This document shows positions 7,165 to 14,252 of a stretch of DNA of 15,561 bases, piece after piece; position 1 is the first letter of the stretch; every line of letters begins with the position of its first letter. The notes under the pieces are model-generated. The model was not told the DNA's origin. It worked only from the letters and a program-made list of their open reading frames with translations, and ran no database searches. The DNA comes from JAIEPT01 sp038217425 (GTDB taxonomy: Bacteria; Planctomycetota; Planctomycetia; Gemmatales; Gemmataceae), in NCBI GenBank assembly GCA_038217425.1, contig JBBQPM010000168.1:1-15561 (forward strand). The letters are read 5' to 3'. The translations under genes were made by a program, and so were the position numbers.

Positions 7165-7656
7165 TTAGAACAGGACCGGCTTCCCCAGCAATCGGCGAAT
7201 CACCGTGAACTGCCCCGAGTGCATCGTGGTGTGGTTCCCGACGAGAACGACAAGATCGCCCAGCGTCGGAGCAAGCATTTTCAGGAGCCCGTTGGAACGA
7301 ATATCGAGGTCAGCGTCGTTGAGGCGATCGACGTTCGCGATGCTGGCGGCGCGCACCTTATTAAACAATTCTACGTATTCCGCTCGGGTGAGCCCGCCGC
7401 CGTCGCGGTTCGTCTTGGCCGAAGCGCCCGTCGTCGCATCTTTGATCTTCTGGGGCAACTCGGGGTAGGTAGCCCCCGGCAACTCGGCCATCAGGTGCGT
7501 TTCCGATGCGATAATGTGAGCCATCTGCCAGGCGGCGTTGTTTGCGTTTTCGACGGGACGGACTTGCATGTCGGCATCGGACAAATCTTTGAGATACTCC
7601 GTCGTGATCCATTGCGTGGAAGTGAGAACGCTTTTAAGAACGTCTTTCGCGGTCAT
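7165..7656 (-). CDS. DinB family putative metal-dependent protein
   Basis: A 163-residue four-helix-bundle protein of the DinB/YfiT-type superfamily. Members often bind a divalent metal through three histidines and act in thiol transfer, detoxification or stress responses; the name comes from a damage-inducible Bacillus gene, not from polymerase IV. Three candidate ligands are visible in the expected places: H47 in NAAWQMAHIIASETHLM, and H142 and H146 in VGNHTTMHSGQFTVIRRLLG. The closing helix with GQFTVIRRLLGKP is characteristic. The frame opens upstream at 7734, but the ATG at 7656 has GGAG 5 bases before it and gives the standard N-terminus MTAKDVLKSVLTSTQWI. No signal peptide. The substrate is unknown. 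It follows a terminator-like hairpin, so it is probably transcribed on its own. Confidence 0.88.
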   Translation of the reverse strand: MTAKDVLKSVLTSTQWITTEYLKDLSDADMQVRPVENANNAAWQMAHIIASETHLMAELPGATYPELPQKIKDATTGASAKTNRDGGGLTRAEYVELFNKVRAASIANVDRLNDADLDIRSNGLLKMLAPTLGDLVVLVGNHTTMHSGQFTVIRRLLGKPVLF

Positions 7657-7673
7657 CGGTGCTCCAATTAGAC

Positions 7674-7715
7674 AAAACGAGCGGCGCGGCCGGCAGGTTG
7701 CCGACCGCGCCGCTC
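7674..7715 (-). terminator. Terminator-like hairpin downstream of the DUF1501 gene
   Basis: Read on the minus strand, a 15-base GC-rich stem (arms 7701-7715 and 7679-7693, one mismatch) with a 7-base loop is followed by C and then TTTTGTCT (7678-7670). It starts 26 bases after the DUF1501 stop codon and ends 18 bases before the DinB start. Stem plus T-run is the form of a factor-independent terminator, though the T-run is short. Confidence 0.6.
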
Positions 7716-7740
7716 GGAAGCGGCGGCTAAACAAATCGTC

Positions 7741-9045
7741 TTAGCCGATCAACTGGCGTACCGGTCGGCCGGTCGGGACCAACTCGATCGGTCGGCCGTC
7801 GAACGAACGATACCAGGTGTGCAGCGGGATGCCGAGCGCGGTGTAGATCGTGGCGGCCAGGTCCTGCGGACGGACCGGAGTGTCGACGACGACCTCGGCC
7901 TGAGCATTGGTGGCGCCGACGACTTCGCCCATGCGCACGCCGCCGCCGCCCATGCACGCGACGCCGGACGTCGCCCAGTGATCGCGGCCCGCCGACGGGT
8001 TGACCTTGGGCGTTCGGCCGAAATCGCCGAACCACACGACGAGGGTGTTTTCCAGCATGCCGCGCTGGGCCAAATCCTGAACCAGGGCGGAATACGCGCG
8101 GTCGAGACGGGGCAGCAGTCGGTCCTTCAGGCTGCGGAAGTTATTCTGATGCGTGTCCCAGCCGCCGTCGGTCACGGTCACGAAGTGGACGCCCGATTCG
8201 ATGAGTCGGCGGGCGAGTAGGCACGATTGGCCGAGCTGATTGCGGCCGTAGAGATCGCGCATGCGGTCGGATTCTTGTTCGAGATCGAAGGCGCGCTTGG
8301 CGGCGGGCGAGGTGATGAGCGAATGAGCGCGATCGTAGAACGTGTCGCGGGCCGTCACCGACGCCGACTCGATCTGTCGTTGGTAGTTGTCGACTTCTTG
8401 CAGCATGGCATAGCGGCGTTCCAGGCGCGAGCGTTCGCCGTCGGCGACGGTGAGGTCGCGGACGCGGAAGGTCGGGGAACTCGGGTCGTCGTGGACTTCG
8501 AAGGCGTTGTACTGGTCGCCGAGAATGCCCGCGATGCCGCCGTTAAATCGGCGGTCGATGTTTCGGCCCAGTTGGACGAAGGGGAACATGCCGTTCTGGT
8601 AGCCGCGCTCTTTGGCGATGACGGAGCCGAAGGTGGGGAACGGGAGCGAGGGGTTGAAGCGATGGCCGGACATCATGATATGGTCGGCAGTACCGTGGCT
8701 GCCGTTCATGGGGTCGTGGCCGCGGATGACGCTGATTTTGTCCAGCTGCTGCGCGACGAGCGGCAGATGTTCGCTGAGGCGGACGCCGGGGAGTCGGGTG
8801 GGGATGGTGGCGAAGTCGCCGCGAATCTCGGCGGGGGCGTCGGGTTTGGGGTCGAACGTATCGATGTGGCTGGGTCCGCCCTGCATCCACATGAGGATGC
8901 AGTTCATGTTGCTTCGGCGAGTGCCGGCGCTGGCGGGAGCGCTGGCCTGGGCGCGGAAAAAGTTCGATAGCGTGAGACCCAAAGCGGAGAGCCCGCCGAT
9001 CTCGAGAAACTCACGGCGATTGGGACCGGTGCAGCGAGGCAACAT
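7741..9045 (-). CDS. DUF1501 domain-containing protein with twin-arginine signal
   Basis: A 434-residue member of the DUF1501 family, which belongs to the alkaline phosphatase/sulfatase-like superfamily and is strongly expanded in planctomycetes. The N-terminus has a Tat-type signal, NRREFLEIGGLSALGLTLSNFF (split over residues 9-30), so export in folded form is expected. Family landmarks are WMQGGPSHIDTFDPKP (53-68), VIRGHDPMNGSHGTADHIMMSGH, and FGDFGRTPKVNPSAGRDHWA near the C-terminus, which carry likely metal-binding Asp/His residues. The start at 9045 has GGGGAG 6 bases upstream; the 53 extra codons available upstream run through the promoter-like and repeat DNA. DUF1501 genes are often paired with a DUF1549/DUF1553 cytochrome-like gene; none is seen here. 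The substrate is unknown. Confidence 0.95.
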   Translation of the reverse strand: MLPRCTGPNRREFLEIGGLSALGLTLSNFFRAQASAPASAGTRRSNMNCILMWMQGGPSHIDTFDPKPDAPAEIRGDFATIPTRLPGVRLSEHLPLVAQQLDKISVIRGHDPMNGSHGTADHIMMSGHRFNPSLPFPTFGSVIAKERGYQNGMFPFVQLGRNIDRRFNGGIAGILGDQYNAFEVHDDPSSPTFRVRDLTVADGERSRLERRYAMLQEVDNYQRQIESASVTARDTFYDRAHSLITSPAAKRAFDLEQESDRMRDLYGRNQLGQSCLLARRLIESGVHFVTVTDGGWDTHQNNFRSLKDRLLPRLDRAYSALVQDLAQRGMLENTLVVWFGDFGRTPKVNPSAGRDHWATSGVACMGGGGVRMGEVVGATNAQAEVVVDTPVRPQDLAATIYTALGIPLHTWYRSFDGRPIELVPTGRPVRQLIG

Positions 9046-9103
9046 GAGAAACTCCCCGGATGGAAGGAACAAGGTGGGAAGAGGAGGCAGGTCGGCAGAC
9101 GCT

Positions 9104-9138
9104 AGTATATAGCCTGACGTCATTTTCGCAAATGTCAA
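9104..9138 (-). promoter_or_regulatory. Possible promoter of the DUF1501 gene
   Basis: On the minus strand TTGACA (9138-9133) is followed by an AT-rich CTATATACTAG containing TATACT (9109-9104), about 60 bases before the start codon. Both hexamers are close to the housekeeping consensus, but the 23-base spacing (21 if TATATA is used) is too long for a textbook promoter, so only the -10 part is favoured. The repeat at 9156-9219 lies just upstream. Confidence 0.3.
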
Positions 9139-9155
9139 GCACGAAAAAGCGGTTC

Positions 9156-9219
9156 TTCCGAGCCGGAAGCGTGAGCGACGACCTTCGATTGAATCGTCGC
9201 TCACGCTTCCGGCTCGGAA
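9156..9219. repeat. Long palindromic repeat, GAGCCGGAAGCGTGAGCGACG family, copy 2
   Basis: A perfect 26-base inverted repeat: left arm 9156-9181 (TTCCGAGCCGGAAGCGTGAG...), right arm 9194-9219, loop 9182-9193. It sits between the BON-domain gene and the DUF1501 gene, both on the minus strand. Its right half is duplicated in tandem downstream (see 9181-9284). Confidence 0.93.
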
Positions 9220-9284
9220 ATCAATCGTCCAGACCTTCGATTGAATCGTCGCTCACGCCTCCGGCTCGGAAATCATTCGTCCAG
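9181..9284. repeat. 52-bp tandem direct duplication of half the palindrome plus a gene end
   Basis: Bases 9181-9232 and 9233-9284 are the same 52-base unit beginning ACCTTCGATTGAATCGTCGC, differing at two positions that I can see (T/C near 9207/9259 and A/T near 9224/9276). The unit holds the right arm of the palindrome followed by TCA-ATC-GTC-CAG or TCA-TTC-GTC-CAG. On the minus strand these read Leu-Asp-Asp-stop and Leu-Asp-Glu-stop. The second copy supplies the real last three codons and stop of the BON gene, so the duplication also copied that gene end. Confidence 0.92.
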
Positions 9285-10049
9285 CACGATGGGTTCGGCG
9301 GGGGCGTCGATCTGGTTGGCGACGAGGCGGACGCCGGGGGTGAGGCGGATGAGGGCTTCGCTGAGGCGCTTCTCGCGCGCGGTGGGGACGCTGCCGCGGA
9401 GGACGACGACGCCGTTCTCGACGCTCACGCGAATGTTCTGCCGATTGTTCAACTTGGTAGAGCGCTGGATGATGGCGTTCAGTTCGCTGGCGAGGATGCC
9501 GGGGTTGTGGAGCACAATGGGGATATCTTCGCTGAGGCCGGTGGTGTAGAGCGGGGCCTTGCGTTGCCCGACGGTGCTGTAGCCGGCGGGAGTCGTCAGG
9601 GTCTGGGTGCTGGTGACCGTCGTCGTTTTGGTGCCGGTGACCGCGAAGAGAGGTTGGCCGAAAGCCACGGTCGGGACGCCGTTGCCGACGGAGGAGCCAA
9701 GCTTTTGGCTGGCGGCAGACGTGTTGCCTTCGCCGCTGCCGATGGTCGCGGTGGAGACCGTCGCGGTGTAAGGGCTGACGTAACTCTGGGCGAGCGGGTT
9801 GACGTAGGTGGTTTTGTAGGGATTGTACGTCGAGGGGATTGCCGCGGCGGAGGAGGCGCCGCCGCCGGCGGTCGTTTTGGGCGCGGCCGTGCCTTGCCCG
9901 ACTTGTCCGAGGCCCCCGCCGAATGATCCCGTGCCGCCCCCCGTGGTCGGCGCACCGGTCGTGCCGCCGCCGATGGTCCCGGTCGTTTGCGCCTGGACCG
10001 CGAGGGCAGTGACCAACCAACCGACAAAGAGCGAGTGGATTCGCAACAT
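9273..10049 (-). CDS. Exported BON-domain protein
   Basis: A 258-residue protein with a cleavable-type signal peptide (MLRIHSLFVGWLVTALAVQAQ, cut probably after AQA near residue 20). A long Gly/Thr/Ser-rich, probably unstructured region follows (about 21-165; for example GTIGGGTTGAPTTGGGTGSF). A C-terminal BON domain lies at about 185-248: LASELNAIIQRSTKLNNRQ, IRVSVENGVVVLRGSVPTAR, and RLSEALIRLTPGVRLVANQI. BON domains in OsmY-like and secretin-associated proteins bind phospholipid or envelope structures, so an envelope role is inferred. The start at 10049 has GGGAG 6 bases upstream; 56 further in-frame codons lack a signal-like start. The last three codons and stop lie in a duplicated repeat unit. 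Divergent from tssF across 102 bp. Confidence 0.88.
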   Translation of the reverse strand: MLRIHSLFVGWLVTALAVQAQTTGTIGGGTTGAPTTGGGTGSFGGGLGQVGQGTAAPKTTAGGGASSAAAIPSTYNPYKTTYVNPLAQSYVSPYTATVSTATIGSGEGNTSAASQKLGSSVGNGVPTVAFGQPLFAVTGTKTTTVTSTQTLTTPAGYSTVGQRKAPLYTTGLSEDIPIVLHNPGILASELNAIIQRSTKLNNRQNIRVSVENGVVVLRGSVPTAREKRLSEALIRLTPGVRLVANQIDAPAEPIVLDE

Positions 10050-10151
10050 GAGAGTCTCCCGGAATCTCCATCGACCGTCGCCCGGCCCGACCTTGAGGCA
10101 CGTGCGAAAAATCGCTTTCTGCAGACGGGTCGATTCGTGTAGGATAGCAGC
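10050..10151. promoter_or_regulatory. Divergent intergenic region, BON gene / tssF
   Basis: These 102 bases lie between divergent genes. On the plus strand TAGGAT (10140-10145) stands 6 bases before the tssF ATG and could serve as the AGGA ribosome binding site. On the minus side GGGAG lies 6 bases before the BON start. No paired promoter hexamers could be assigned with confidence. Confidence 0.35.
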
Positions 10152-11999
10152 ATGAATCAGGGGTTGGAAGCCTATTACGAGCGGGAACTCGCTTACTGGC
10201 GCGATTTCGCGGGGCATTTTCAGGATCGCTATCCGGGCGAAGCGGGTCGGCTTTTACACGACGAAGGCCGAGTCCCCGATCCGCATCTGGATCGATTCCT
10301 GGAAGGCTTCGCGCTGCTCGCTGGACGCATCCATCACAAGCTCGATAGCGAGTTCCCTGAACTCACCGAGGCGCTGCTGCATTTGCTCGCGCCGCATCTT
10401 TTGCAGCCGATCCCCGCGCTGACCATCGCTCAATTCCAGGCGCCGGCGCCGCCGACGGGGCTGCATTTACCGCGGCATCTGCAACTGATGAGTCAGACCG
10501 CGTATCGCCCGAAGCTCACGGATCTCGAGAACCGCGAACTCTTCGAACCGCTGCCGTCGCGCTGGCGCACCGGCTATCCCGTCAAACTTTGGCCCATCGA
10601 CCTGACCGGGGTGCAGCTGCTCAAGGGCCCGTTCCCGGAAGTGCCGCGCTCGCAAGCGCGGCTCCGCCTCACGTTTCGGTGTCAGGGGGATGTCGCCTGG
10701 CCGCAGCTCAAGCTGTCGTCGCTGCGCTTCTTTCTCAGCGGCGACAAGCAACTTGCCGCCAATTTGTACGAGGCGTTCTTTCATCACGCGCTCAAGGTGG
10801 TCGTGTCGGCGCCCGAGAAGCCGGGGACGACTCTCTCCTGGGCGGCGGACAAGGTACTCGCGCCGGTCGGCCTGGGAGTCGACGAAGGCGTGCTGCCGTT
10901 CCCCGAACGCAGCTTCCCGGGCTACCGCCTCCTCATGGAGTATCTCACCTATCCGACGAAGTTCTTGTTCGTCGATCTGAAGGGCTGGGGGAGCGTGACC
11001 CAGGCGTTCCCGGGACAGACGCTGCACTGGGATTTGTATCTGAATCGCTATCTGGAAAACTTGCAGCAGGGATTGTCGCCGCAATCGTTCCTGCAGGGGT
11101 GCACGCCGATCGTGAACGCGTTTCCGCTCAGCGCGGCGCCGATCGACGTCAATCAGACCAAGAGCGAGTATCAGGTCGTGCCGCAGCGGCACTACCCGCT
11201 GGGGTTGGAAGTTCTCAGCGTCGACCGAGTGATCGGCGTGAGCCAACAGTGGCGCGAGCCGGCGGAGTACGTGCCGTTCTACGAATACGGCATCGACCGC
11301 ACCCGCGCCAACGCTCCCGTCTTCTGGCATGCCACGCGCCGCGCCAGCACCATCGTCGGCGACCGCGGCACCGACGTCTTCGTGTCGCTTTTGAACCCAC
11401 GCTGGGAGCCCAGAGATCGCGCCGATGAGGCGCTCGACGTGCGGACGACGTGCTGCAATCGCAACATGCCGCCGGACTACCCGACCGGCGGGACGGGGAT
11501 GACGATCGAGCGGACGGCGTTTCCGGGGACGATCAAGACGCTGCAGAGTCCGACGCCGACCTTGCCGCCGATGCTGCGCCGCGCGGCCCACTGGCGTCTG
11601 CTGGCGACGCTCGGACTCAACCACAAGAGCCTCACCGATCCGCACGACGGCCTGGCGGCGCTGCAAGAGATCTTGCGGCTGGGCGATTTCACCAGCCACG
11701 TTGCCGACTTCGGCCAGGCGCCCGTGAATCAAAAGATTCTCGCCGGCATGGTCGCCTGGCAGACGCGGCGCGTCCTCGGCGTCCTCTCGGGCGAGCAGGG
11801 CATCGGCCAATGCCGCGGCGTCGAAGGGACGCTCACCGTCGACGAATCCCATTTCGTCGGCGCCAGCCTCTTTCTGTTTTCGAGCGTTCTGGAACGCTTT
11901 CTCGGCTGGTACGCGGGGCTGAACTCCTTCAGCCAACTCGTCGTCCGCGGCAAACAAGGCGATTTCGAAAAACGTTGGCCCCTTCGCAGCGGAGGTTGA
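10152..11999 (+). CDS. tssF: Type VI secretion baseplate subunit TssF
   Basis: TssF (VasA/ImpG, DUF879) forms part of the wedge of the contractile type VI secretion baseplate together with TssG, TssE and TssK. The 615 residues match the family length. The N-terminus is diagnostic: LEAYYERELAYWRDFAGHF (5-23), DPHLDRFLEGFALLAGRIH (43-61) and LDSEFPELTEALLHLLAPHL (63-82). The C-terminal end GASLFLFSSVLERFLGWYAG, LNSFSQLVVRG and the closing RWPLRSG are also typical. No signal peptide, in keeping with a cytoplasmic baseplate. AGGA lies 7 bases before the ATG. The usual next gene, tssG, is not in the window; instead the stop overlaps the start of an HTTM membrane protein (TGATG). No other type VI gene is in the window. 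Confidence 0.92.
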   Translation: MNQGLEAYYERELAYWRDFAGHFQDRYPGEAGRLLHDEGRVPDPHLDRFLEGFALLAGRIHHKLDSEFPELTEALLHLLAPHLLQPIPALTIAQFQAPAPPTGLHLPRHLQLMSQTAYRPKLTDLENRELFEPLPSRWRTGYPVKLWPIDLTGVQLLKGPFPEVPRSQARLRLTFRCQGDVAWPQLKLSSLRFFLSGDKQLAANLYEAFFHHALKVVVSAPEKPGTTLSWAADKVLAPVGLGVDEGVLPFPERSFPGYRLLMEYLTYPTKFLFVDLKGWGSVTQAFPGQTLHWDLYLNRYLENLQQGLSPQSFLQGCTPIVNAFPLSAAPIDVNQTKSEYQVVPQRHYPLGLEVLSVDRVIGVSQQWREPAEYVPFYEYGIDRTRANAPVFWHATRRASTIVGDRGTDVFVSLLNPRWEPRDRADEALDVRTTCCNRNMPPDYPTGGTGMTIERTAFPGTIKTLQSPTPTLPPMLRRAAHWRLLATLGLNHKSLTDPHDGLAALQEILRLGDFTSHVADFGQAPVNQKILAGMVAWQTRRVLGVLSGEQGIGQCRGVEGTLTVDESHFVGASLFLFSSVLERFLGWYAGLNSFSQLVVRGKQGDFEKRWPLRSGG

Positions 12000-13381
12000 T
12001 GCCTGTGAGCGCCGCTCCTCTTGCCCGCAAACGCCGACCGTACTGGCGCCGAGTCGCGGTTTCCTGGAATCGCTTCTGGTTCGCACGCCGCGATCCGACC
12101 GTCCTCGCCCTCATGCGCTGGTGTTGCGGCGCTCTCACCTGTTACACGATCTTCGCCTACAGCTTCGGCCTGCAAGAATTCATCGGCGCCAACGCCTGGC
12201 TCAACGTCGACATTCGCATGGGCAGCGTCCAGGGCCGGCCCAATTCCACCGTCATCTTCTCCAAGATCAACCCCCTGCCGCATCCCACTCCCGCACCGAC
12301 CGGGACCGCCGAGGAAGAACGCTGGGCCGCCGAATACAAGGAAGCCATCGGACTAAGGCCCCCCGCTCCGCATCCGCGCACGCAGAGCGAAGCCGACTAC
12401 TGCATCGAGTACCGCAAACGCTTCGGCATCGACCTGCGCTACTTCGGCCTCCATCCGCCGCGCCATCCCACCCAGACCGTCTACCTCGAACGCATGACCA
12501 AGGCCTGGCGCGTCCCTCCCGGGGGATACCCGCTCATGGACGTCGGCTCCGGCGACCCCACCCTCGCCGTGATCGATCCCGACAAGGCAGCCGAGGTCGA
12601 AGCCTACATGCGTTTTCATCGGGCCGATCCCTACCTCAACGAGTCGCGCGGCATCACCGCGTTCTCGATCTGGTTCCACGTCACTGATCCCACCGCACAG
12701 GCCGTCTGGCACTGGCTGTTCGTACTCGTCAGTTTCCTGTTCACGATCGGGCTCTTCACCCGCTTCACCGGCCCCGCGACCTGGTTCGCCGCCCTCTGCT
12801 ATATCCATCGCTCCCCCGCCTCGCTCTTCGGCGTCGATACCATGATGATCGTGCTCCTCATGTATCTGATGATCTCCCCTTGCGGCGCCGTTTGGTCCGT
12901 TGACCGCTGGCTCCAGGGACACGGCGCGCGCGTCAAGCCGACCGTGTCCGCCAACTTCGTGACCCGCCTCTTTCAAGTGCATCTCTGCTGGATCTACCTC
13001 ATCGCCGGCTGCGCCAAGTTCCTGGGCGACGCCTGGTGGCGCGGCACCGCCGTCTGGAACACCATGAACAACTTCGAATACGCCCCCATGAACGACTGGT
13101 ATCTCGGGCTGATTCGGCTCCTGTGCGCGAATCAATACGTGTTCGAAACCGTGATGACGATCGGCACCATCGGCACCCTGGCGTTCGAATTGAGCTACGC
13201 GTTCCTGGTGTGGCGGCCCTGGGGTCGGCCGTGGATCCTGGGCGGGGCGCTGTTCCTGCATGGCCTGATCGGCGTCTTCATGAGCCTGCGGACCTTCTCG
13301 CTCATGATGCTGACGCTGAACTTGATCTTCCTTCGGCCCGACGAAGTGAAACGCCTCGCGCGCCGGCTCGGCGTGCGATGA
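11999..13381 (+). CDS. HTTM-domain integral membrane protein (vitamin K-dependent carboxylase-like)
   Basis: A 460-residue polytopic membrane protein. HTTM domains are the bacterial relatives of the membrane part of vitamin K-dependent gamma-carboxylase; the bacterial activity is mostly unknown. A first membrane segment (about 34-56) is followed by a soluble stretch of about 160 residues (60-220). Further segments lie near 236-252, 258-270, 280-296, 322-340, 383-404, 411-430 and 432-446. SPASLFGVDTMMIVLLMYLM (272-291) and WIYLIAGCAKFLGDAWWRGT (331-350) are the recognisable HTTM signatures; K340 may correspond to the catalytic lysine of the carboxylase. The ATG overlaps the tssF stop by one base, with GGAGG only 3 bases before it. 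A GTG two codons later has better spacing (9 bases), so the start is uncertain by two residues. Confidence 0.87.
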   Translation: MPVSAAPLARKRRPYWRRVAVSWNRFWFARRDPTVLALMRWCCGALTCYTIFAYSFGLQEFIGANAWLNVDIRMGSVQGRPNSTVIFSKINPLPHPTPAPTGTAEEERWAAEYKEAIGLRPPAPHPRTQSEADYCIEYRKRFGIDLRYFGLHPPRHPTQTVYLERMTKAWRVPPGGYPLMDVGSGDPTLAVIDPDKAAEVEAYMRFHRADPYLNESRGITAFSIWFHVTDPTAQAVWHWLFVLVSFLFTIGLFTRFTGPATWFAALCYIHRSPASLFGVDTMMIVLLMYLMISPCGAVWSVDRWLQGHGARVKPTVSANFVTRLFQVHLCWIYLIAGCAKFLGDAWWRGTAVWNTMNNFEYAPMNDWYLGLIRLLCANQYVFETVMTIGTIGTLAFELSYAFLVWRPWGRPWILGGALFLHGLIGVFMSLRTFSLMMLTLNLIFLRPDEVKRLARRLGVR

Positions 13382-13411
13382 ATATCGCCCGCCGGCGCGG
13401 AGTCTAGTCTT

Positions 13412-13440
13412 GCGAAAGCCCAGGGATGGCTATCCCTGGG
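13412..13440. repeat. Palindromic repeat, CCCAGGGAT family, third arm
   Basis: GCGAAAG followed by CCCAGGGAT-GGCT-ATCCCTGGG matches the arms at 7042-7069 and 7128-7157 base for base over their shared length. This is a single unit, not a pair. It lies 30 bases after the HTTM stop and about 38 bases before the peroxidase start, so it may be in the leader or at the 3' end of the preceding transcript. Confidence 0.88.
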
Positions 13441-13478
13441 TGTTATTACCGAAACCCCAGTTTTCTCAGGAGAAGCTC

Positions 13479-14048
13479 ATGCGGAAGTTCGTTGCACTGT
13501 TCTCGGCCCTCGCCCTGGTCGGCGTTACCGCCGGCGCCCGCGCCGACGACAAGGTCCCCTCCGTCCTCAACTTCAAGATGAAAAGCATCGACGGCGCCGA
13601 CCTCGATTTGGCCCAGTTCAATGGCAAAGTCGTCATGTTCGTCAACGTCGCCAGCAAGTGCGGCAAGACGCCCCAGTACAAGGGCCTGCAGGCGATTTAC
13701 GAAAAATACAAAGACCAGGGCTTCGTCGTCGTCGGCGTCCCCGCCAACGAGTTCGGCAAACAGGAGCCCGGCACCGACGCGGAGATCGCCGCGTTCTGCT
13801 CGTCGAAGTACAACGTCACCTTCCCGATGCTCTCCAAGGTCGTGGTCAAGGGGATCGGCCAAACGCCGCTCTACGCCCATCTGACCTCGAAGGACACCAA
13901 CCCGCAGTTCGCCGGCGACATCAAGTGGAACTTCACCAAGTTCCTGGTGAGCCGCGACGGCAAAGTCGTGAATCGTTTCGAGCCGGCGGTCAATCCCGAG
14001 TCCCCGGAAGTCAAGTCCGCGATCGAGAAGGAACTGGCCAAGAAGTAA
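13479..14048 (+). CDS. Exported glutathione peroxidase family protein
   Basis: A 189-residue thiol peroxidase that reduces hydrogen or lipid peroxides. A signal peptide is visible (MRKFVALFSALALVGVTAGARAD, cut probably near residue 22), so it acts outside the cytoplasm. The catalytic tetrad is present: peroxidatic C61 in NVASKCGKTPQYKGLQ, Q95 in NEFGKQEPG, and W150/N151 in IKWNFTKFLVSRDG. A cysteine is used, not selenocysteine. C107 (AAFCSSKYNVTFPM) is placed where the resolving cysteine of thioredoxin-dependent members lies, so thioredoxin-like reductants are likelier than glutathione (inference). The start has AGGAG 6 bases upstream; 23 more in-frame codons come from the repeat-containing leader. 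It is separated from the HTTM gene by 97 bp and is likely independent. Confidence 0.94.
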   Translation: MRKFVALFSALALVGVTAGARADDKVPSVLNFKMKSIDGADLDLAQFNGKVVMFVNVASKCGKTPQYKGLQAIYEKYKDQGFVVVGVPANEFGKQEPGTDAEIAAFCSSKYNVTFPMLSKVVVKGIGQTPLYAHLTSKDTNPQFAGDIKWNFTKFLVSRDGKVVNRFEPAVNPESPEVKSAIEKELAKK

Positions 14049-14055
14049 GGAACGA

Positions 14056-14116
14056 CGCCAGGGATAGATCTCCCGCGGTCTCCAGTGAGTCAAGGAGAGG
14101 CTTGAACTCCCTGGCG
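14056..14116. repeat. Imperfect inverted repeat after the peroxidase gene
   Basis: CGCCAGGGA (14056-14064) is the exact reverse complement of TCCCTGGCG (14108-14116), with an inner TCTCC/GGAGA pair (14079-14083, 14094-14098). It starts 8 bases after the peroxidase stop codon and could fold the transcript end. CCAGGGATA recalls the CCCAGGGAT family, so it may be a decayed copy. The rest of the gap to 14252 holds a 12-base palindrome GACGACGTCGTC (14217-14228) and no gene that I can support. Confidence 0.5.
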
Positions 14117-14252
14117 ATCGCGACTCTGGTAACCATATTCCTCGCGTGCAGGATGACGCTTGCACGACCGCCTTGGGCACAATCCTGCCTTCGAAACTCC
14201 CGCGCCGCAGTCGATAGACGACGTCGTCGACGCGGCGTTCGCCCGCCCAGAA

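Noticed and set aside
7405..7656. DinB protein as DNA polymerase IV
   Set aside because: The small histidine-bearing four-helix protein is unrelated to the Y-family polymerase that shares the name; no polymerase motifs are seen.
10467..12086. Open frame of 539 codons on the minus strand opposite tssF
   Set aside because: Composition is Arg/Glu/His-rich and typical of an antisense shadow; tssF explains the codon pattern.
12002..13381. Upstream extension of the HTTM frame back to 11450
   Set aside because: The extension reads tssF out of frame with Arg/Asp-rich composition; the start near 11999 is supported by GGAGG and by the family N-terminus.
10152..13381. A type VI secretion gene cluster
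   Set aside because: Only tssF is recognisable; no tssB, tssC, tssE, tssG, tssK, hcp, vgrG or ATPase gene is present in the window.
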